64,000 nucleotides of DNA from Entomortierella parvispora (GCA_963573315.1 OY752145.1:992001-1056000); one strand, 5' to 3'; shown: positions 50,261-61,675, counted from the stretch's first letter. A program made the numbers and translations. Notes: generated by a model not told the origin, from the sequence alone.

Positions 50261-52346
50261 TTATTTACCTCCGGTTTCGGTATGGTAATCTGCGCGAGAG
50301 GAAGCAGGACTCGAGTCGACTTCCATCTCAGCAGCGGTGGTCGACGAAGAAGGTCCTTGAGATTTACTCGTCTGCCGGCGCGTATGTGGCTTTGAGGACA
50401 GTGGGGGAGGCGAGGAGGATCGAGAGCAGGACGAGGGATGGCTGTTGTTTTCCTCATGTCGGCTCTTTGACTCGGGGGAGATGGGTGGAGAAACGCTCGT
50501 AGTGGTGGTGAGTGGCAAGGAGGCCATTAATGAACCCTCGATCTTGACCTTTCGAAGATCATCCGACCTGGTGGCTTCGGATTCTGGGACTGTCGCCAAA
50601 CTTTCAGTGTATTTCTTTGTCCTTTCTGGAGAGTGTCCTGAAGAGCCATGGTGAGTCTTGCGTCTTCCATTGGTGTGCTCGCGTTCTGCGGCTTGTTGCT
50701 CTGCCACCTTTTTTTGCTGTTGATTTTGTCCAGCATTCCTGAGTACCTTGGCTCGGACTGCATCCATGATTGCATCATGATTGATTGACTTTCGCTTTAG
50801 ATTCTGACCCTGGGTGGGTGACAGAGCTGAAGTAGGTGAGCTTTGTTGATCCTCCTTGGGCGTGAAGGGAGGTGGTATATGGGATTGATAGTCAACAACT
50901 GCCACTGGTGAGGACTGTGCTGACGATGACAACGTTGGAAGACCGTAATGGCGATTAGAGCTCTTGGGTCCAGGATTTGTTACCGGAAGGGGTGGGAGTG
51001 TCGTGTGAGCTGGTGATGGAGGAAGTCTTTGAGAGGAGTGTGGCTGAGGCTGGTATTGTCTAACTGAGGTATTGATCTTCAAGAAAGGCCTTCCCTGGGG
51101 ACTTTGTTGCATTGTGTGGTCCTGGTGCTGCTGTTTTGCATGACTGGATGAAACATGGTCCTGTGGATCGTGCGGATGATGCTCAACATGAGTGTGTTTG
51201 CTGCTTCTAGGGATCTCCGAGGTGGGCGTATAGCTCTGACTGTAAGATCCTCTGTAATACGGTGATGCTGATGAAGGACCATGGGATTCTGAGAACTGTA
51301 CAGAATAGGGTCGATTGGCTGAAAAGAAGGCAAGAAATGGCCATAAGTGATCCAGCCCAACTTTGAACAAGAGAGAATGTCGTGTGAACATTAATGACTT
51401 GCCTGCTGGAGGAGACCCCCTTCGTTTCTCTACAAGCTCCAACTCCAATTGCTTCGATTGTAATTTGACCTGCTCCGTCCTGTACCGCTCCTCCTCTGCC
51501 TTGCGCTAGAAGAATGAAGTAAAGACATACTTACTGTCAGTGATACGATCAACATACAGAACGGCTCCATATTCACTAGAAGATTGTTGAAACGACAACA
51601 TTCCGCATTTGATCCCGTTTACAGAAATTGGTGGTAAATCTGGTCCTTTTAGAATCCCCTTTTGTTTTCTCCTTTGATCCTCGCCTCTTCTTTTTAGTCA
51701 GCGGCGGCTTTTGTCCATTTAGTCTGGGCACCAATCCTTATCGAGCCGTGTGCTTGCACACATGTCCCCACAAAAAAGGGCTATTTTTGGACGGCGTGGA
51801 CAGATCGCGGACACAATGAGGCGGCATAGCGAGGCAAGTCGAAGAAACAGAAGGATAAAAAAGGTAACAAACATAAACGTGTAAACGCACCTCGTCTTCC
51901 TTTGCCTTGGCGTTCAACACTGTAACCAAGAAATCCTTGCTGGCATCTTGATATCTCTCGAGGATATCTGCGACCGAGAGCGTCTTTGCGCTGGAGCCCG
52001 AGGTAGAAGCTGAGGATGTAATTGGTGCAGTGGAGCCTGAGGCAGAATTCGAGTTGTTTGAGGACGACGAAGCAAACGTCTGAGAGTGGGAGTGATGAAG
52101 TGAGTAAGGATAAGGGTCCCGAAGACTTCCGTGGAAGCTAGGGAAGGCGCGGTGGCCACCCTCGACTACACCGGCAGAGAGAGGTCCATGATAGTCTTGG
52201 TGGTGATGGTGGTGATGAGAAAGAGGGTGGCGGTGCTGAACTTGAAAGTGCGCGTGGTGCTGATGTTGGTGGTGCGTCCGCTGAGCACTGGCCGAAGGGC
52301 CCGAGGAAGAAGCAGACGTGGAGTAGGGCGCAGAATGGTCTGCCAT
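50261..52346 (-). CDS. His/Ser/Gln-rich protein with a conserved charged coiled coil, unknown function
   Basis: Exons 52346-51891 (GTGCGT donor), 51505-51403 and 51318-50261; 538 aa. The second intron (51402-51319, 84 bp) appears to be a GC-AG intron (CAG-GCAAGT...TTTTCAG). It is a multiple of three with no stop, so retention would add 28 residues. The N-terminus is disordered with a His run (HPLSHHHHHHQ). Around residues 122-185 a compact block reads SVADILERYQDASKDFL, NAKAKEDERKAEEERYR, TEQVKLQSKQLELELVEKRR and forms a long charged helix. It is the only part that looks conserved-domain-like. The rest is Ser/Pro/Gln/His-rich with an RKTHHGSSGHSPERTKK basic patch that could be a nuclear signal. 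I suspect a nuclear regulator but recognise no family. Confidence 0.75.
51319..51402 (-). other. Putative GC-AG intron, frame-neutral
   Basis: Donor CAG-GCAAGT and acceptor CTTTTCAG. Spliced product joins PPA-ANRPYSV; unspliced product stays open for 28 codons. GCAAGT with a strong CAG upstream is the usual form of a GC donor. Confidence 0.65.
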
Positions 52347-53460
52347 GGTGAGGTGAATGTCGCTTTTGCTTGTTGCAGGGCTTTTCCCGGGGGATCCAAT
52401 CTGAATGCGGAGAGAGAGGGGGAAGAAGAATGAAGAGAGAAAGAAGAATCAGAGGCGCGGTCAAGGCGGCAAAGACAATGGAGGGGCTGAGGGTCAAGAG
52501 ACCAAAGAGGCAGAGAAGGGGAGCGAGACAGAGACAGCGACGGCGCGCGCCCTTTGGTGCTCGTCGCCACGGAAAACAAATACCCGCCCGTCGTGGTCGT
52601 GCGGGCAGAGGTGTCTCACTGCTGGGCGTGGTCGCCGTTGCATGCATGCATCCCTCTTGGCCTGCGTGCTTCAATGCGTGCTTCCATCATCCCTCTTTCC
52701 TGTTTTTCAACAGCACACACCCTTCCTTCTCCCTCGGGTGCGCGTCCTGTCTTGGCGCCTTCCGATGGGACTCGATTGTTTCAGCCCTCATCCATGATCA
52801 TTGGCTGGCATGGGTGGAATTTCTTTGTATCTCTTTGTCCTTCTGTGGGAATAGCGCCTATCGCGTTACCTGTTTGTTCTTGAAGATGTTCCTTATTTCT
52901 TTTCTTTTTTTTCTGTGCGGAAGGGAAGGTGAGGAATGAAGAATGGACAAAGGGATCCAACAAACAAAAGATGTGGAAAAAGAAAACAAAGAACACAATA
53001 TAGATATCGCCTGTCTGTGCGACACACATTTTATTGGCAGTAAGCTGGCCTCCCTAACCCTGCCTGACCCTGCTCTCTGCTCCATCATTCAATCCGACAT
53101 TTGCAAAGGAAAATGACTCTTCAAGGGTAAATTACGGTTTATTGGAGGGAGAGTGAGTGGCATGAGAGCTCTTTCACCCACCAGGCTTCCTCTTCCTCCA
53201 TAACCAGATCCCCCGCAATTGCATCTGCCAGCCAGCCCGAGGCTGTTCTCTGCGCCTTGCATGTACTGTGCTCCATACTGTATCATCTTTTTCCTTGAAG
53301 GCGATATCACTCATGTCAGCGAAGTTCATGGACCGAAGGAGATCGGCGCTCACATTGCATTGTGTGTGACTGCCCACTCGAGGATGGTGGCAAAAAACAG
53401 AACAGAAATTTAGCCCAAGGGTGTCTCTTCTTCAATCCTCAACCTAATCACCTAATCATA
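52347..53460. other. Intergenic region, no supported gene
   Basis: Divergent spacer between the His/Ser-rich protein gene and the small 121-aa gene. GA-rich on the left, AT-rich in the middle. Minus-strand open frames at 53089-53377 were considered and not called. Confidence 0.5.
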
Positions 53461-53920
53461 ATGTCTGTCCGTCTGATTAACACCTCCCGTGAAGTCATCG
53501 AGTTTCCTTCTGTCCAGGAGGCCTATGACTTTGTGCTCTCACTCGATCCTCCCATGGCATTCCGCACAGATGCTCCTGAACCAGTGTGCATTCCCATTGA
53601 TCCTGAATCGAGCCCCAGTCAACTGACTGCCCGAACCTATGCCATCCTGCGTATGTGTTATCAATGATGCCGGCCTAAGCTATTGTACCACGGTCCAATT
53701 GATCCAAAATTTGTCACTAACGTTCACCGATCAACCTTCAACAGCCTTGACGGACAAGGAAAAGACGGCGATGCGTAACAAGCTGCATAGCATGGTCAAC
53801 GAGATCAAGCAGGGAGCTGGCATCCCTGGGCTCTCGGACACGGATGCTGACCTGATTGCGGCGCTGGCAGAGTCTGCGTCGTCGGCAGGAGAAGTAGAAG
53901 AGAAGGCAGGATCTTCATAG
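53461..53920 (+). CDS. Small protein of 121 aa, unknown function
   Basis: Exons 53461-53650 and 53745-53920, phase 1, donor GTATGT, acceptor CAACAG, 94-bp intron. No family was recognised. The protein is acidic and apparently globular then helical: an N-terminal half with alternating hydrophobics (MSVRLINTSREVIEFPSVQE, AYDFVLSLDP, PVCIPIDPES), and a C-terminal helical half (LTDKEKTAMRNKLHSMVNEI, then LIAALAESASSAGEVEEK). No signal peptide or membrane segment, so probably cytosolic or nuclear. The ATG follows a short AT-rich leader. An AATAAA signal and a 25-nt genomic A-tract follow the stop. Confidence 0.7.
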
Positions 53921-54444
53921 CAAGGAAGCAAGAAGCAAGGAAGCAATTGTAGCACGATAATAAACATCAGTCGCGCAAAGCACCAAAAAAAAAAAAAAAA
54001 AAAAAAAAATGCCACGACAGAAAAGAAGCCAACCCAAGCCTACAGCGAGTGGCAAACCGCCCAACCCTCGCGGCTCTCATCCACAGCTCAACTCGCCCTT
54101 CCTTTCCTTGCCTTTCCTTTCTTTCCCTTTGCTTCTCTCCTCGCCTTGCCTCTCCTCTCTTTTGCCTTCATTCTCCTCCTCTTCCTCCTCTCTTCTCTCT
54201 CTCTCTCTCTCTCTCTGTTTCTCCGCCTCTTTCTCTCACTCTCTCCGCTCCTCCATTATTCTCGCTATCCTCTCTACGGCGGGGTCCATCTTGCCCTGAC
54301 CTGTTTTTCTCTCTCTATCTCTCTCTCTTGCTCTCTTTCTCTGTCATCTTTTAGTGCCACGCTCACGTCCTCTCCTTCACTCTCTTGCTTTTCGTTCTTC
54401 CATTGAATCTCGGGAATCCTTTTTTTGATAGAGAGAAGGGAGGA
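53921..54444. other. Intergenic region with A-tract and CT-rich leader
   Basis: 3' flank of the small gene with AATAAA at about 53958 and an A25 run at 53985-54009, then a CT-rich tract (54100-54380) that is probably the leader of the next gene. Confidence 0.6.
53985..54009. repeat. A25 homopolymer after a polyadenylation-type signal
   Basis: Twenty-five consecutive A residues about 25 bp after AATAAA. The gene before it retains an intron, so this is not a processed retrocopy; it may be a chance or slippage-expanded tract at a cleavage site. Confidence 0.9.
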
Positions 54445-57400
54445 ATGACCATGTTGAACTACAGTCGCTCTTCAACAGACAAGTCCAGGCGCAGCGAAAC
54501 CACGACAATCAGATCAGCGCTCCCATTGTCATCTTCAACCTCTGTTTCGAATCCCCATTCAACTTTAGCCAGATCCGTCGCTGCCACCAGAAATGGGGTC
54601 GCGTTCTCTGTCTTCAAAGGCCTGACTCCGAACTCAGCACTTCAACCTGGCCTGAGCATCAAGCAGACGCGAGATATGATTGAGGAAGGATACGAGGATC
54701 TGGGTCATCGAGGGGAGGAGAGTCGACGAACCCCTTTGGGCAGTAACAGGAACTTGAACGGCATGGGAATCAATGGCCACGGTAATGGGAATGGTACGAG
54801 CAATGGCAGCTCCAACTTATCGCTCCCCAGGTCCGGAACGGGCACGACCCACGCTCGACCGACTCGAAGTCAGAGCCATAGTCAGAGTCAGAGCCACAGC
54901 CACAACACGACCAATGCAGCTGTTGGTGGAAGCAGCAGGACGTCCTCCTCTTCCTCCTCTTCGTCCTTGGATCCCGATGCTAGCGTAAGTACCACGCCTC
55001 ATTCTGCGCTGGGACCCTTTCTCTACTGAACCTTGAATTGAAAAGATGGGCGCATTATTACGTGGTCACTTTTCATCCACCAAGAAAAAGAACGAAAAAC
55101 GCTGCCTCTTTTCTTGACCAGGGACCTCAAAGCTGGAGATAATTCATGTCGCAGTGTGGTCAATTGATGGCCGGACCTTGCTCGACTTTGTCAACAAACC
55201 TCTGCTGGCCTGGGACTCAGGCACGCGCGATCACAACACAACAAACACCCGCCGAGACAACCAATCATCCTGGAGGGGGGGAAAGAGGAGCTGGGACTTT
55301 TTGACTAGGGCTCAAATGTTTTTGTGTTGTCGCTTTTCTGCTGGGCCTGGAATGAGACAAGTTGTTGTTGTGGTTGCTGGGGCTTGTTTGTGCTTCTTTC
55401 CTGCCAACAAAATAGTCTTCAACGGCTGTGATAAAGGGGCGGAGGAACATCTCTGACTCTCAAGTGAGGACGGGAGTGGAGGGACGGAAGTTGCCTGCAT
55501 GATTGGACGCAGCGGACAGGGTCCAAACATTTCGACTAACAGCCGTATGTGCCTCTTCTTGCCCTTGCCTGCTGCTTGTTTAGTTCAAGACCGGTCTAAA
55601 ACTCATACAGCAAGCTTACGAAGATAGGCACCAGGCGCTGGTTGAGGAAGTTAACCGATGGAAGTGGATCTCTGAGGAGCAGAACGTTCAAGTATGGCCA
55701 TTGTTAAAAGATCCCTTTGTTGAACCAAAGTCGAGTCGACGAAAGAGTACTAACACAAATTCATATCCCTACTTTTTTTTGGAACCTCCAGTTGACAGCA
55801 ATGGCAACCCAACTGGCCAGAGTTGAAGACAGCTACGCCGCACTCCAAAGAGAGGTATACAATACTTGAAAATATCGCGTTTCTGGATCGATAGGGGGTG
55901 CATATTTCGTCTGTGCACATATTTCAATGCTGACATATTCGCGCTTTTGTCCGCACCTTGCTCTTGACTAGATGTCCCAATTGGAAACTTTTCGGAAGGT
56001 AGATTGCGTGCGTGGGTAAATGTTCTGATCGGAGATGATACAAAATTCCTGACTCTTTAACCTTTGCTTAGGCGATCGTGTCCATGGTAGACCAGCACTC
56101 GGGCGTATCGTTGGCAGAACTGGAACAATCCATCCTAGAGACCATTGAAGCCGATGGAGAGAATGCAGAGGCGGAGTCAGCGCCAGTGGCAGATGCCGAC
56201 ACAAGTTCTTTCATGTTGGACGATGACGCGCACGAGACGAATGATGCAGATACACTTTCTCCACTTGGGGTACATCAGACACGCTATCCAGGGGCCGACC
56301 ATCACTCCAATCTTGCACCAAGGAAAATTTCAACATCGTCGTTCACAAACAGTAGAGATTCGACCTCCAATCGACCGAGAGCATCGACTGAAACATCGGT
56401 AAGATTGAGTCTTGAAGAGGAATATCTATTTCATTTGATATATATGGATACCTCTCGTTAACCAGACTTATCACGTTGTTCCACCAGACCAAGGAGACCA
56501 GGGATTCAAATAACGACGATAGACATCAGAGCATAACGGTAAATTTTCACTAGAAATGCGATGATCTTGGCTATGCAGACCCTGACACCTGTTGCCTTGC
56601 CTCTAGGCTCGAGGAAACGCATCTTTGTCCTCATCAGGACATCGTCGAGACAGCAGCAATTCGACCATAGTGGACAGCTCTCCAAACGGAGTCAAGAAAT
56701 TGCAGAAATATGGCTCAACCGACAGCCTACGAATGAAGCGTAACACTCTCTCGTCATCAAACAGATCCATATACCCCCATACCCCCGCTACAGCTGACAG
56801 CAAGAGGAACTCGAACATTTCGCCTCAGTCGCCTCAGTCGCCTCGATTCGGGGCAACAACCTCCACGAGAGCAGTTGGCGCGTCGACCTCCTTTTCGTCA
56901 AACTCGACGCCCTCAACCTCACCTCCCCATCCAGGCAGTGGTTCGACTGCTGCTCATTCTGGAAATTCTCTACTTACTCGGTCAACAAGGCAGAGTCAAC
57001 AGCAGAAGGAATATAGCCATGGAATTCGAACCTCCATGTCCCATCTTGCGAGTGTCTCTGGAAACGCAACGATGACAGGGCCACCGGATAGAAGGCAGTC
57101 CAATGTCAGTGGCAGTCATGGTCTTCAAACACCACCGGGTCAACAGCAGCCTGGCTTATTTCACTCAAGACAGCGGGCGCAACGGTCCAACTCTGGATCA
57201 ACCGCAGCCAGCAACCTGTCGCCTGCAGCCCAGGAACTGATCAGACAGCAAGAAAGACAGCAACTGGATGAGCAGAACCATATCCATAAAGGACTTACTC
57301 AGAGAGACACCTGGCACAGCGGCTATAGCAACCGCGGGTCTACCATCTCCACATTTTCAAGATGTGCAGGACACTCGGCCGCACGATCATCACAGCCAGC

Positions 57401-58289
57401 AGCAGAAGAGCGGGACTATGACAGTAGCCTTGCATCATCCCGGCATCCTGTGTCTGGCTACGAATCCAGCTCCAAGCAGTCGAAGGATCTTTTAATGTCA
57501 AGGACGATCGCGACGAAACGCCCCACTGAGACTGAACGTCGCTCTGACAGGAGGCAAAGCCAAAGCCAGAGTCAGGGTCAAGGAGGAGTGGACGCGAGTG
57601 CATTCACGACCCTGTACAAAGAAATCCGAGACTCGATGGATGTCACCTCTTTTGGCATGTTTGCTCGAGGTAAGTCTTTCGATTATCCTCCATTCACATC
57701 CCAATGGTTTGAGACTTGGATATGGCTGGCATTAATACTTGATACTTTTTGTTCCGACATTTCTGCGTTAGTCGTCACTGCATTCAATGAAGGAGAAAAG
57801 ACTACAGACGAAACCCTGCAAGAAGTGGGAAAGATTGTCAAGGACCGTACCCTGAACCAGCGCTTCCAGGATTTGATCCACCAGGCCATTGCAGAGAAAG
57901 AGAATCAGCTCGAAGACGAGATTGGGAATGTCACCTTTGAAGGCGATGTGACATTGGAGATTGACCAAAGTCTGCTATTGGATGATATTGATGACAATAG
58001 CGATAATGAAAATAATGGCGATGACCAGGGTTTCGACAGCCAGCAGAATTCGATCCTTGTGCAGGAGGAGGAGGACGACTTACAAGCGGAACAGTATCCC
58101 TATGACGCAGATGACTCTTTGTTGAGGGACCATTCCTACGTGGAGGATCTTCCAGAGGCTGACGAGCAACACAATGACCAATCCTTGACGAGACATGAGG
58201 ATATATCACAGGCGGTACCGTTGGGAGTCGAAGACGAGGATGAGTCCAAGCCCGCAACTTCCCATATGCTTCGCAAGCAGACAATTTGA
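54445..58289 (+). CDS. Large Ser-rich coiled-coil protein, unknown function
   Basis: Eight exons: 54445-54984, 55584-55691, 55792-55854, 55972-55998, 56072-56398, 56488-56538, 56607-57669, 57772-58289; 898 aa. Exon 4 is a 27-nt microexon (MSQLETFRK). The N-terminus is Ser-rich and disordered. Exons 2-5 form one continuous coiled coil (FKTGLKLIQQAYEDRHQALV, EEVNRWKWISEEQNVQ, LTAMATQLARVEDSY, MSQLETFRKAIVSMV). This makes the small exons convincing because heptads continue across four splice joins. A long Ser/Gln-rich linker follows, then a C-terminal helical domain (FTTLYKEIRDSMDVTSFGMF, AFNEGEKTTDETLQEVGKIV, RFQDLIHQAIAEKENQLED) and an acidic tail. Coiled coil plus the C-terminal YEQF/NAHKQT-like helical domain recalls plant At4g15545-type proteins, but only weakly. 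The start may be 54445 or 54451. Confidence 0.8.
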
Positions 58290-58397
58290 ACAAAAGAAAA
58301 TAATAATGACATCCATGACCTTAATACATCCTTAATAATAAATCAACCAGATCTCTCAACATTTATTCTCGGGAATGCGTGATAGGAATCAGTGTGG

Positions 58398-60369
58398 CTA
58401 TTCCTCCCAGTCATCGTCGAGAGGAGTCTCGTCCACGTCAGCTTCCAGGTAGTAAGACGGATAAATGACAGTTTGCTCAAAATACGTCAGACCGTTCGAC
58501 AGTGTATGTACTTGAGCCACAACCTTCATTCCAGGCACCATCTTTCTTGCCAAAGTGGGGTGAAAGCACCAACGCAGCAGCTGTCGATTATCCGAGGTGT
58601 GTGTTTGATCCCGAACTCCGTCGCGATCCCATTCCGCCAAGACCACCTTGGCAAACACGGGAACCTCCTTAATTCGACGCAGTTCCTTGGCGGCTTCTTC
58701 CAGGGGATTTGGACTTTCTTGGGCTGAGTGCTTGAGCTGGGCTTTATCATCAGACACAACTGCATTTTCCTCTGTGGATCCGACAATCTCAATCTTTTTC
58801 TCAGCATCAGGCGAGGGTTCATTCTGCTCCCGTTGTTCTTTCCCTGTCTCGGGTTGTTTGGGTTGTTCGGGTTGCTCTGGCCGAGTTCGATTGTCGGGTT
58901 GTACGGGTTGTTCAGGTTGTTGAGGTTGCTCAGGAAATTCAACGCGGACAATCTCGAGATCCATAAAGGTCTTGTTTTCGAGTTTTAAAGAGTGGATATC
59001 GACTCCAGGACCAGCCACGGACTGCACGATCGCCTCTGCGGTAGCCATGTCCATACCCAGTTCCTTGATGTAGTACTCGGGACTTTGCCATTGGCCTTCT
59101 TCCAAAAATCTGTAATATTGGCCCCCAAAAAGGAGCGAGCAAGCTTTGTCGAAACGACTTGTGATCCCATTGCTGATTTCCTTGCAACTGGGCAGTTCGA
59201 TCTTTGCCCGTTCTGTGATGGCCAATGCAGCCTTGATATCATCTGTGTACTCAGGAAGCACATTCCGAACCAAGAAGTAGTTCAACAGAGCAGCGATCAC
59301 AAGCGGGGTATCTGTATAGTAGACTTTGTCCACCCATCCGGTATATTCCAGAAAATATTGAGAGAGGAAGGTGGAAACGACGTTTGTAAAGTCGACCACG
59401 AGATTGGGGTCATCGTCCACGCGATCCACGCCTGCATTCATCGCTTCATAATCAGGCTCCCCTCCTTCGTCATTGGGCCCCCCGGTTTGAACGCCGCCAC
59501 CTTGAAAACTCTTGGGACCAGTGCGGATGCCACCATAGTCGAGATAGACGGCAAAGATCTTGCCCCGGATGGGATTCAGGTTCCTGTTCTTTCGGAACCG
59601 GGTCACAGCAAGCTCGACTCGCTCTGCGACAGATTTTGATCTAATTTTTGTCAAGCGGAACAAAAGGGGGGTGACCACATGAAGACCACGAATGAGATGG
59701 CTTTAGTTATAGTGGACGAAAACAAAAAGGGCATGACATCCGTTACACACATCAGCAAACATATAAGGCGAACAGAGACATGTGTTCCTTTGCCTTACGG
59801 GTCAAACATCTCGAGCTCCTCTGGAGGAATATCAGCACTGTCCTCCAAAAAGTCGTCAACTTCGGGCTTTGCAGCTTTTTTCTTCTTCTTTTTCTTCTTC
59901 TTTTTGGGTTCGGTAGTTCCTGTAGACTCTGTGGGCTCGGATGCTAGAATATTCAAGAATGGCAAACCCCGGGCGACAAGATATCTTGTGATTAAGACAA
60001 ATAACGTATGTGATTTTTATATACATTGAGAACAAAGGACGTATCTTCATGAAGATAATATCGAAACTTACTGGTTACTACAGGAGCCTTAACCTTCTCC
60101 GTCTGTTCAGAGCCATCATCCACTACATCATCGTCATCGCTATTGGACTCATGGGCGTGCATACTTTTGAACGTGTTGCCTATTTCAGCAAACATCTTTT
60201 CGAGGACTTCCCTTGCCTCTCTACAGAAAAGTGTTTTTGGAGTTTAGAGACGCGGCACAAAAACGAAACAATAAGAATCAGCGAATGGTGGTCATGGCAT
60301 GGCATTCAAAGACTAGAATGCAGCTCCGGAAGACAACTCATACTCTTCATTCATTTTTGAAGTGTCCAT
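58398..60369 (-). CDS. ARB1: Argonaute siRNA-chaperone (ARC) complex subunit Arb1 homologue
   Basis: Exons 60369-60344 (26 nt), 60220-60072, 59943-59799, 59640-58398; 520 aa, phases 2, 1, 2. In fission yeast Arb1 and Arb2 hold Ago1 loaded with duplex siRNA and are needed for heterochromatin. The family core is recognisable: SVAERVELAVTRFRKNRNLNP, FAVYLDYGGIRTGPKSFQGG, VVDFTNVVSTFLSQYF, VIAALLNYFLVRNVLPEYTD, DIKAALAITERAKIEL and FDKACSLLFGGQY. N-terminal to it are an acidic stretch (SDDDDVVDD) and a Lys-rich run of nine to ten residues, probably a nuclear signal. A proline/glutamine repeat (PEQPEQPKQPE, positions 58840-58930) is inserted in the C-terminal half. Exon 1 was placed by its GTATGA donor, which joins NEE-EAREVLEKMF in phase. 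Convergent with the coiled-coil gene (108 bp between stops). Confidence 0.85.
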
Positions 60370-60479
60370 GGTGTGGACAAAACTCGAGGTGTGAAAGAAC
60401 CAATGGCAAAGCAAAAGGGAAGACAGAGTGAAGTTGTGGTTTTTTTTGGTTGGGGGCTCGTTTTTGAAGGCGTGTTCCT

Positions 60480-60485
60480 CACGTG
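60480..60485. promoter_or_regulatory. CACGTG E-box upstream of ARB1
   Basis: Reads CTCACGTGATT, 111 bp upstream of the ARB1 start. It shares TCACGTGAT with the box upstream of EMP24. Confidence 0.5.
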
Positions 60486-60631
60486 ATTAAAAGGCCGCCG
60501 CCGAGCATTGGTGTCGAGCCAAGGAATGCGCGTAACTATGCGAGCAAACTATATTTTATGATCAATAAGAGTAAGTGGATGACTAGGATGGGAGGGTAGG
60601 CGTATCGGTGGAGAACGGATGTCCTGAGGTA

Positions 60632-61675
60632 TTAAACGACGCGCTTGACCTCAAAGAAGCGCTTCAAATACGTGATTTGGAAGACACACACGAGGAAAAG
60701 GATGCCGGACTGGAACAGCGACCACCAAACAACACGCGAGTTTGTGCTCTCGGCAGCTATTTGTTTTAAAAGGGAGATAGAGATTAGTTAGTACTGACTT
60801 CAAAAGAACCGAGATACTAGAGGTGCGTGAAAATAAACATCAAGATCAAAAAAGACGTACTGTTGCGATGGGTTCTCTCGCGGGCCATGGTGTACTCTTG
60901 TTCGTTCTTGATCTCCTCAATTCCAGCAGCCAATTCACGGATCTCATTATCCAGAGGATCAGCCTTGTGCGCTACAATAAAGTGATACAGCTAACGTGTA
61001 AGTGTCCACTCCCATTTCATGAAACAGGGATGAAGGCAATCCCTGCCCGATCAACTTGAAATAAAAGAAAAAAACAAGGCCGGTTGAGGCGGTTCATACT
61101 TGGGTCTTCCTTGTTGGGCTTCATGACAAGAACGTTGAATCCGACAGTCTTTTCCGTGAGGGTCGAGAACTCGTTGCTGAAGCAGTACTCGTACTTGCCC
61201 TTCTGGGTGGCGACGTGGTTGTAGGTAGCAGAAGCGGTTTTTCTGGCGTCCTCTACAAGGGACTCGGTGGGATCGGTGATCTGTATCATGAACGTTCAAT
61301 GAGAACAGAGTCAGTCATAGAGTCCAATTCATCATTCGACAAGCCGGCATTCCATGTGAGTCGTTTCAATCGGTCCAGCATGCACATCAGGCCCTCATCT
61401 TGCTGAAACAAGGTACGCGTCCTTTGGTCTGGTTGGCGGCGGACACGAGCCAGGGATCAGGCAAAGTTGTTCATATTAGAAAGAACTCTTACCCAGAAGT
61501 CAACATCGAGATGGCCGCCCTCTCCGACCTGGAAGGAGACGTGGAGGTTGTCAGCCTTGTCGAGCGTCTCAAAGAAGCATCGGCGCTCTTGAGCAGGGAC
61601 GATGACGTTGAATGCGGCCGCAGACTGGATCGAGGCCACGAGGGCGATGGTGAGGATGGCGAGCTTTCGGAGCAT
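60632..61675 (-). CDS. EMP24: p24-family cargo receptor Emp24/TMED2
   Basis: Exons 61675-61493, 61280-61100, 60971-60861, 60756-60632; 199 aa, normal family length. p24 proteins form hetero-oligomers that load GPI-anchored and other cargo into COPII vesicles and recruit COPI for return. Signal peptide residues 1-21, cleaved before FNVIVPAQE. The GOLD domain has the conserved Cys pair (RRCFFE and YEYCFSNEFS, disulfide-forming in this family). A heptad region follows (LDNEIRELAAGIEEIKNEQE), then one membrane helix (WWSLFQSGILFLVCVFQITY), and the cytosolic tail LKRFFEVKRVV. The FF pair and the K-R-V-V end are the signature of the Emp24/p24-beta subfamily, so this is EMP24 rather than ERV25. Two CACGTG boxes lie about 190-215 bp upstream. 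Confidence 0.95.

Noticed and set aside
53089-53377. Overlapping minus-strand open frames, one with a Gly-rich stretch
   Set aside because: Two frames compete, neither has a family match or convincing start and splice signals. Possible but unsupported.
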